A stretch of 64,000 bases of DNA, from contig CANIZL010000002.1 in assembly GCA_947471985.1 (NCBI GenBank), positions 62,001-126,000 on the forward strand. The letters are read 5' to 3'. How positions within the stretch are numbered: position 1 is the first letter of the stretch; every line of letters begins with the position of its first letter. The notes under the pieces are model-generated. The model saw only the letters and a program-made list of their open reading frames with translations. It had not been told where the DNA came from and ran no database searches. Positions 60,441-64,000 of this stretch are shown one piece after another. Origin of the DNA: Verrucomicrobiota bacterium (lineage in GTDB: Bacteria > Verrucomicrobiota > Verrucomicrobiia > Limisphaerales > UBA9464). A program made the translations under genes and the position numbers.

Positions 60441-61622
60441 ATGAGCAACCGTTTCATTTTTTCGTCCGAATCCGTCGGCGAAGGGCATCCCGACAAAGTT
60501 GCGGATACCATCTCGGACGCCGTTCTGGACGCCTGCTTGACGCAGGACAAGTACAGCCGCGTCGCCTGCGAAACCTACGTGAAATCGAACGTCGCCATCG
60601 TCGGCGGCGAGATCACGACCAAGGCCAAGTTGGATTTCGTCGCGCTGGCGCGTGAGGCGATCCGCGAGATCGGGTACGTGAATGATGACGACGTGTTTCA
60701 TGCGGACCGCGTGTTCGTGAACGTCTATGTCACGCAGCAGTCGCCCGACATTTCCCAGGGTGTTGACGCCCGGAAGGTCAAGGGTAAGAAGACCGCCGAG
60801 CAGGGCGCGGGTGACCAGGGTTTGATGTTCGGTTACGCGAGCGATGAGACGCCGGAGCTGATGCCCGCGCCGATCATGTTCGCGCACCATCTCGGTCGCA
60901 AGCTCACCGCGATCCGCAAGGCCGGCAAACTCGCTCCGTGGTTGCGGCCCGATGCGAAGTCGCAGGTCTCGGTGGTTTATGAGAACGACCGCCCGATCGC
61001 GATTTCCAACGTCGTCATCTCCACGCAGCACGCCGAGAGCGCGCCGCACTCCCTGATCGAAGAGTTTTGCATCGAGGAAGTCATCAAGAAGGTCCTGCCC
61101 AAGAGCCTCCTGACCCCGAAGACGCAGTACTTGATCAATCCCACCGGCCGATTCGTGGTGGGTGGTCCCCAAGGCGACACCGGTCTCACGGGCCGCAAGA
61201 TCATCGTCGACAGCTACGGTGGCTACGGCCGTCACGGCGGCGGGGCGTTCTCCGGCAAGGATCCGTCCAAGGTGGATCGTTCCGCCGCGTACATGGGTCG
61301 GTATGTCGCGAAGAACATCGTGGCCGCCGGTCTGGCGTCCCGCGCGGAGATCCAGTTCGCGTACGCGATTGGTTACCCGAACCCCGTCAGCGTTTATGTG
61401 AACACCTTTGGCACCGCCAAGGAAGGTCTCACCGATGCGCAGATCACCCACGCGGTGGAATCCGTGTTCAGCTTCAAGCCCGCGGACATCGTGAAGCAGC
61501 TCAACCTGCTCCGGCCGATCTACGGCAAGACCACGAACTACGGCCACTTCGGCAAGAGCGACAAGGACCTCACCTGGGAAGCCATCGACAAGGTCGGCGC
61601 CCTGCAGAAGGCGGTCCGTTAA
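60441..61622 (+). CDS. metK: S-adenosylmethionine synthetase
   Basis: 393 residues of normal length. It makes SAM from methionine and [23 protein letters not shown] at the N-terminus, [20 protein letters not shown], the P-loop-like [20 protein letters not shown] and [20 protein letters not shown] are all intact. SAM from this enzyme feeds methyltransferases and radical SAM enzymes. It forms an operon with ahcY, 115 bp downstream, completing the methyl cycle. Confidence 0.98.
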   Translation: MSNRFIFSSESVGEGHPDKVADTISDAVLDACLTQDKYSRVACETYVKSNVAIVGGEITTKAKLDFVALAREAIREIGYVNDDDVFHADRVFVNVYVTQQSPDISQGVDARKVKGKKTAEQGAGDQGLMFGYASDETPELMPAPIMFAHHLGRKLTAIRKAGKLAPWLRPDAKSQVSVVYENDRPIAISNVVISTQHAESAPHSLIEEFCIEEVIKKVLPKSLLTPKTQYLINPTGRFVVGGPQGDTGLTGRKIIVDSYGGYGRHGGGAFSGKDPSKVDRSAAYMGRYVAKNIVAAGLASRAEIQFAYAIGYPNPVSVYVNTFGTAKEGLTDAQITHAVESVFSFKPADIVKQLNLLRPIYGKTTNYGHFGKSDKDLTWEAIDKVGALQKAVR

Positions 61623-61647
61623 TTGACCGGGGATTTTGGATCCCGTT

Positions 61648-61714
61648 GCTGCGTGCTCCCGGCTGAAAAGGCCGGGGCGCGGAGCCGGTATCCGGGAACC
61701 CGTCAGCGTGCAGC
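61648..61714 (+). promoter_or_regulatory. Structured RNA element between metK and ahcY
   Basis: GCTGCGTGCT and AGCGTGCAGC form a 10-bp closing stem (two G-U pairs). Inside lie a hairpin CCCGGC-TGAAAAG-GCCGGG and an arm with CCGG/CCGG. It ends 23 nt before the ahcY ATG. It does not match the SAH or SAM riboswitch sequences I can recall, so it may be a processing or attenuation element or an unrecognised ligand-binding RNA. Confidence 0.45.
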
Positions 61715-61737
61715 AAACTGAAAATTGAGAATTTGAT

Positions 61738-63237
61738 ATGGCAAAGAAAGCAGTAACCAGCGCCTCGGCCGCCGTGGCCGAGATCAACGCGGCCCTCCCG
61801 AATCTGGCGAAGTTCGCCGCCCAGACCCCGGGTGGCGCGGACTACATCGTGCGTGATTTCTCCCTGGCCGATTGGGGCCGCAAGGAGATCGCCGTCGCCG
61901 AGCACGAAATGCCCGGTCTGATGTCCGTGCGCAAGAAGTACGCGAAGTCCAAGCCCCTCAAGGGCGTCCGCGTTACCGGCTCGTTGCACATGACGATCCA
62001 GACGGCGGTGCTCATTGAGACCCTCGTTGAACTCGGCGCCTCGGTGCGTTGGGCGAGCTGCAACATCTTCTCCACCCAGGACCACGCCGCGTCCGCCATC
62101 GCCGCCACCGGTACGCCGGTGTTCGCGTGGAAGGGCGAGACGCTCGAGGAGTATTGGGAGCTGACCCTGATGGCCGTAATTCATCCCGGCGACAAGGGCC
62201 CGGAACTCGTCGTCGATGACGGCGGCGACGTCACCCTGCTCATCCACAAGGGTTTTGAACTCGAACAGGGTTCCAAGTGGGTCGACACCAAGAGCGGCAG
62301 CCACGAGGAGCAGGTCATCAAGAACCTGCTCAAGCGGGTGGCGGTCGAGAAGCCCGGCATCTGGACGAAGATCGTCAAGGCCTGGCGCGGCGTCTCCGAG
62401 GAGACCACCACCGGCGTGCACCGCCTCTATCAGCTGGCCGAGCAGAAGAAGCTCCTCGTGCCCGCCATCAACGTCAACGACTCGGTCACGAAGTCGAAGT
62501 TCGACAACCTGTACGGCTGCCGCGAATCGCTGGCCGACGGTTTGAAGCGCGCCACCGACGTCATGATCGCCGGCAAGGTCGCGGTGGTCTGCGGTTACGG
62601 TGACGTGGGCAAGGGCTCCGCGCACTCACTCCGCGCCTACGGCGCCCGTGTGGTGGTCACCGAGATCGATCCCATCAACGCCTTGCAGGCCGCGATGGAA
62701 GGCTTCGAAGTCAACACCATTGAGAGCACGCTCGGCACGGGCGACATCTATGTCACCACGACGGGCAACTGCGACATCATCACGGTGGCGCACATGCTCG
62801 CGATGAAGGACCAGGCGATCGTCTGCAACATCGGGCATTTCGACAACGAGATCCAGGTGGACGCGATGAAGAAGACCAAGGGCGTGCGGATCGAGAACAT
62901 CAAGCCGCAGTACGACCGGTACTACATTCCGGGCAACAAGAGCATCTACATGCTGGCGGAAGGCCGGTTGGTGAACCTCGGTTGCGCCACGGGTCATCCG
63001 AGCTTCGTGATGTCCAACTCCTTCACCAACCAGACGCTCGCCCAGCTCGACCTCTGGGAGAACAAGGACAAGTACGAGAAGACGGTGTACCGTCTGCCGA
63101 AGAAGCTCGACGAGGAAGTGGCGCGCCTGCACCTCGAGAAGATCGGCGTGAAGCTGACCAAGCTCACCAAGGCCCAGGCGGCCTACCTCGGCGTGGCGGC
63201 CGACGGTCCGTACAAGCCGGAGCACTACCGCTACTGA
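61738..63237 (+). CDS. ahcY: Adenosylhomocysteinase (S-adenosylhomocysteine hydrolase)
   Basis: 499 residues, NAD-dependent. It splits S-adenosylhomocysteine into adenosine and homocysteine and so relieves product inhibition of methylation. [20 protein letters not shown] at the start, [38 protein letters not shown] with the substrate Lys/Asp, the NAD motif [16 protein letters not shown] and the C-terminal [20 protein letters not shown] with the PYKPEHYRY end are all present. It contains the insert of about 40 residues typical of the longer bacterial type. A strong terminator follows. Confidence 0.98.
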   Translation: MAKKAVTSASAAVAEINAALPNLAKFAAQTPGGADYIVRDFSLADWGRKEIAVAEHEMPGLMSVRKKYAKSKPLKGVRVTGSLHMTIQTAVLIETLVELGASVRWASCNIFSTQDHAASAIAATGTPVFAWKGETLEEYWELTLMAVIHPGDKGPELVVDDGGDVTLLIHKGFELEQGSKWVDTKSGSHEEQVIKNLLKRVAVEKPGIWTKIVKAWRGVSEETTTGVHRLYQLAEQKKLLVPAINVNDSVTKSKFDNLYGCRESLADGLKRATDVMIAGKVAVVCGYGDVGKGSAHSLRAYGARVVVTEIDPINALQAAMEGFEVNTIESTLGTGDIYVTTTGNCDIITVAHMLAMKDQAIVCNIGHFDNEIQVDAMKKTKGVRIENIKPQYDRYYIPGNKSIYMLAEGRLVNLGCATGHPSFVMSNSFTNQTLAQLDLWENKDKYEKTVYRLPKKLDEEVARLHLEKIGVKLTKLTKAQAAYLGVAADGPYKPEHYRY

Positions 63238-63275
63238 GGGGTGCAGGCATTCCTGGGTGAATGCCGGGATTTGAA

Positions 63276-63309
63276 GGCGGTCGGGGCAACCCCGGCCGCC
63301 TTTTTCTTT
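63276..63309 (+). terminator. Rho-independent terminator of metK-ahcY
   Basis: GGCGGTCGGGG-CAA-CCCCGGCCGCC (11-bp stem, one G-T pair; tight loop) is followed by TTTTTCTTTG. A smaller 7-bp hairpin (GGCATTC/GAATGCC) precedes it near 63246-63264. Confidence 0.9.
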
Positions 63310-63476
63310 GGGGAGCGGCAGGGGACCGAACGTGGGGCGGAGGCCAGGCACCCCGACTGGAACGTCAGCGGTACTGAGTCTGCGGTACGGGTAGCGCCGG
63401 TTTTCCCACCGTGAGGAGTTGAGGTCATACTTTTGCCTGACCTGCGGTGGGATCTCGACGAGCTTCGGCGCGGTTC

Positions 63477-64000
63477 ATGGGCACTCTGCACCGTTATATC
63501 CTGCGGCAGACCGTCGCGACCGTTTCACTGACGGTGGCGGTGTTCACCGCGTTGCTGCTGTTGGGCAGCGTGCTCAAGGATGTCCTGAACCTGCTGGCGG
63601 CCGGAACTCTCACGATCGGGCAAGTGGCGCAGGCGGTGCTGTACCTGATTCCTTTCGTCCTCGCCTTTGCCCTGCCCATCGGAATGCTGACGGGAGCGCT
63701 GCTGGTTTTTGGGCGCCTGAGCGCCGACCAGGAGATTACGGCGGCGCGGGCGGGGGGCTGGAGCCTGGTAGCCCTGGCGGCGCCGGTGTTGTATTTCAGC
63801 GTGGCGATGTGCGTTCTGTGCGGCTTGTTCAACACGCTGGTGGCACCGCGCTGCCGGGTGGCCTTCAAGGCGCTGGAACAACAGGCGGCCGGTTTGGGCT
63901 TGAAAGCCGGCAATACGGCGGTCGTGACCGAGGGGCAGTATGTGGAACTCGGTTCGTTCACGATTTATGCCCACAAAACCCGCGGCCGGCAGATGGAAGA
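63477..64000 (+). CDS. LptF/LptG-family permease, 3' end outside the window
   Basis: The visible 174 residues begin MGTLHRYILRQTVATVSLTV, with membrane helices at about 11-35 (VAVFTALLLLGSVLKDVL) and 50-75 (YLIPFVLAFALPIGMLTGAL), then GRLSADQEITAARAGGWSL and a third helix. This is the N-terminus of a YjgP/YjgQ (LptF/G) permease, the membrane part of the ABC exporter that pulls LPS from the inner membrane. The frame is open to the right edge. Whether it is LptF or LptG is not decidable here. It agrees with lpxK in showing an LPS outer membrane. Confidence 0.88.
   Translation, partial: MGTLHRYILRQTVATVSLTVAVFTALLLLGSVLKDVLNLLAAGTLTIGQVAQAVLYLIPFVLAFALPIGMLTGALLVFGRLSADQEITAARAGGWSLVALAAPVLYFSVAMCVLCGLFNTLVAPRCRVAFKALEQQAAGLGLKAGNTAVVTEGQYVELGSFTIYAHKTRGRQME

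Overview
The window looks like a chromosomal segment of a GC-rich Verrucomicrobiota bacterium, probably of the Pedosphaera/Limisphaerales type. This is judged from gene content and is not proven. Pointers are the Planctomycetes/Verrucomicrobia-type multidomain cytochrome (PSCyt1-DUF1549-LamG-DUF1553) paired with a Tat-exported DUF1501 protein, the small heme protein with a C-terminal CxxCH, a b558-type succinate dehydrogenase, lipid A and LPS genes (lpxK, lptF/G-like), and non-coding repeats of the 'cacggaggcgcggag' kind.

Layout. 0-15.2 kb is core: a partial AsmA-like protein, recG, an SDR, mgtE, a phosphodiesterase-like protein, then a leftward block of sulfite-oxidase-like, ribF, truB, thiG and an orphan C-terminal half of release factor 3, then lpxK. 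15.2-16 kb has no protein gene but holds a candidate structured RNA with promoter-like box and terminator on the minus strand. 16-22.1 kb has sdhCAB, a membrane protein and a beta-CASP metallo-hydrolase. About 23-32.2 kb is accessory: small, mostly unknown, all-rightward ORFs separated by attC-like sites, with no integrase in the window (a CALIN, integron cassette array without integrase). It ends with a hicBA toxin-antitoxin pair. It is followed by two decayed modules (nucleotidyltransferase plus winged-helix protein; vapBC). 35-45.3 kb returns to chromosomal genes including the N-terminal half of a split carB and the PSCyt/DUF1501 pair.

45.4-53.9 kb is a tightly coupled eight-gene leftward operon: a GcvH-like lipoyl protein, a CobW-family GTPase, a small conserved protein, a 2x[4Fe-4S] ferredoxin, a radical SAM enzyme, a DUF116-polyprenyl diphosphate synthase fusion, a terpenoid-cyclase-repeat protein and a squalene-hopene-cyclase-like enzyme with a DxDD motif. 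Gene ends overlap or lie within 2 nt. A cysteine desulfurase is divergently placed next to it. I infer an isoprenoid/terpenoid pathway with iron-sulfur and lipoyl chemistry that I cannot match to a described pathway. 54-64 kb holds the desulfurase, a GIY-YIG nuclease, a sugar transferase, a PLP decarboxylase, a LysM protein, metK-ahcY of the methyl cycle, and the start of an LptF/LptG permease.

Two copies (13.7 and 22.2 kb, inverted relative to each other) of a roughly 210-bp element with terminal inverted repeats are each bounded by a 9-bp direct repeat. This identifies a small non-autonomous transposable element (MITE).
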